Source: Kangiellaceae bacterium (GTDB taxonomy: Bacteria > Pseudomonadota > Gammaproteobacteria > Enterobacterales > Kangiellaceae). From it: a stretch of 35,254 nucleotides of DNA. The notes beneath the pieces were generated by a model. That model had not been told where the DNA came from, did no database searches, and saw only the letters and a list, made by a program, of their open reading frames with translations. A program made the translations under genes and the position numbers. Positions 34,668 to 35,254 of this stretch are shown here, one piece after another. The stretch covers positions 1 to 35,254 of the forward strand of contig JAHRVB010000014.1 in assembly GCA_019090895.1 (NCBI GenBank). The letters are read 5' to 3'. The number at the start of each line of letters is the position of its first letter. The first letter of the stretch is position 1.

Positions 34668-35254
34668 ATGACAGTTAAACAATACATGTCTGACACTAAG
34701 ATAGCGTCTGTAGTTAAATCCAAAAAAGAGACTGCAACCAATAACGCTTTAAAATCTTCAAATGAGTCCCGAGTAGGCTTCGTTAGCTTAGGGTGTCCAA
34801 AGAACTTGGTTGACTCAGAACGCATTCTCACTCAATTAAAGACAGAAGGGTACGATGTCGTACCCAGCTACGACGATGCAAATTTGGTCATCGTTAATAC
34901 TTGTGGATTTATCGATAGTGCGGTCCAAGAATCCCTGGATACCATCGGTGAAGCGCTTGCTGCAAATGGTAAAGTGCTTGTTACGGGTTGCCTAGGCGTA
35001 AAGGAAGATGAAATAAAAGAAATTCATCCAAACGTATTGGGAGTAACGGGTCCACATGCTTACGAGCAAGTGTTAGAACAAGTTCACGCTCACGTGCCAA
35101 AACCGAAACATAATCCTTTTGTTAGCTTAGTTCCCGAACAAGGTATCAAGCTTACTCCTAAGCATTTTGCCTATTTAAAAATATCCGAAGGCTGCAATCA
35201 TCGCTGTACGTTTTGTATTATTCCATCCATGCGTGGGGATTTGGATTCTCGTCC
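34668..35254 (+). CDS. rimO: Ribosomal protein S12 methylthiotransferase RimO (5' part, runs off window)
   Basis: RimO is a radical-SAM enzyme that adds a methylthio group to an Asp of ribosomal protein S12. The window holds the first 195 codons of a protein normally about 440-470 residues, and the frame is still open at the edge. The N-terminal domain cysteines for the auxiliary cluster are Cys43 (SLGCPKN), Cys79 (NTCGF) and Cys108 (TGCLG). The radical-SAM motif C-x3-C-x2-C is at Cys176, Cys180 and Cys183 ([10 protein letters not shown]). The first 34 residues are a basic, Ser/Thr-rich extension not seen in E. coli RimO. An alternative ATG is at 34686. AGGG lies six bases before the chosen start. 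Confidence 0.97.
   Translation, partial: MTVKQYMSDTKIASVVKSKKETATNNALKSSNESRVGFVSLGCPKNLVDSERILTQLKTEGYDVVPSYDDANLVIVNTCGFIDSAVQESLDTIGEALAANGKVLVTGCLGVKEDEIKEIHPNVLGVTGPHAYEQVLEQVHAHVPKPKHNPFVSLVPEQGIKLTPKHFAYLKISEGCNHRCTFCIIPSMRGDLDSR

Overview
This is a chromosomal segment of a low-GC gammaproteobacterium; by eye the sequence is AT-rich, roughly 40% GC (not counted). Points in favour are a gammaproteobacterial-type rimO, the ampG/yajG neighbourhood known from enterics, a PilU-type pilus ATPase, a TIGR04219-type outer-membrane barrel, and large winged-helix/TolB-type membrane regulators of the kind common in marine orders. A Kangiella/Aliikangiella/Pleionea-like marine bacterium is my best guess, by inference only. 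No CRISPR array, tRNA, rRNA, complete insertion sequence or phage module was seen.

Layout. 1-1.8 kb: a small membrane protein gene that appears frameshifted, a 0.45 kb gene-poor stretch with repeat-like sequence, and a conserved membrane protein. 1.8-4.8 kb: a TRAP transporter operon (dctP-dctQ-dctM, minus strand) of the TakP-like 2-oxo-acid class, with a perfect 10-bp stem-loop between dctP and dctQ. 5-9.5 kb: an RluA-family pseudouridine synthase, a stand-alone CheY-like receiver, a membrane histidine-kinase-like protein whose phospho-accepting His is Asp, and a ketopantoate reductase (PanE). 9.7-12.8 kb: AmpG muropeptide permease, facing an outer-membrane barrel and a YajG-type lipoprotein.

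12.9-17.8 kb is the most system-like locus. A receiver/winged-helix regulator abuts a membrane HATPase that has no recognisable HisKA domain. Both are transcribed away from a coiled-coil multi-pass membrane protein and a lipoprotein with a von Willebrand A fold and MIDAS-like residues. I infer a dedicated envelope-sensing or signalling system and know no described equivalent. 18-20 kb: a secreted six-cysteine protein, an orphan NarL-type regulator, and a non-coding stretch rich in GGA motifs and short helices that may be a structured RNA.

21-27.4 kb: a PilU-like ATPase with an extra C-terminal domain resembling DUF4136, a winged-helix/transmembrane/beta-propeller regulator, and, overlapping it tail to tail, a two-gene unit (lipoprotein SGNH hydrolase and a degenerate alpha/beta-hydrolase), then a tiny basic protein. 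27.7-32 kb: an RND efflux operon with the pump gene before its adaptor and no outer-membrane channel. 32.2-34.2 kb: a secreted S9 prolyl-oligopeptidase. The window ends inside rimO.

Six proteins are signal-transduction parts (two receiver-output regulators, one receiver, two HATPase proteins, one one-component winged-helix membrane regulator), so the region is unusually dense in regulators. Only one regulator pair (14605-15420 with 12946-14604) is clearly co-transcribed.
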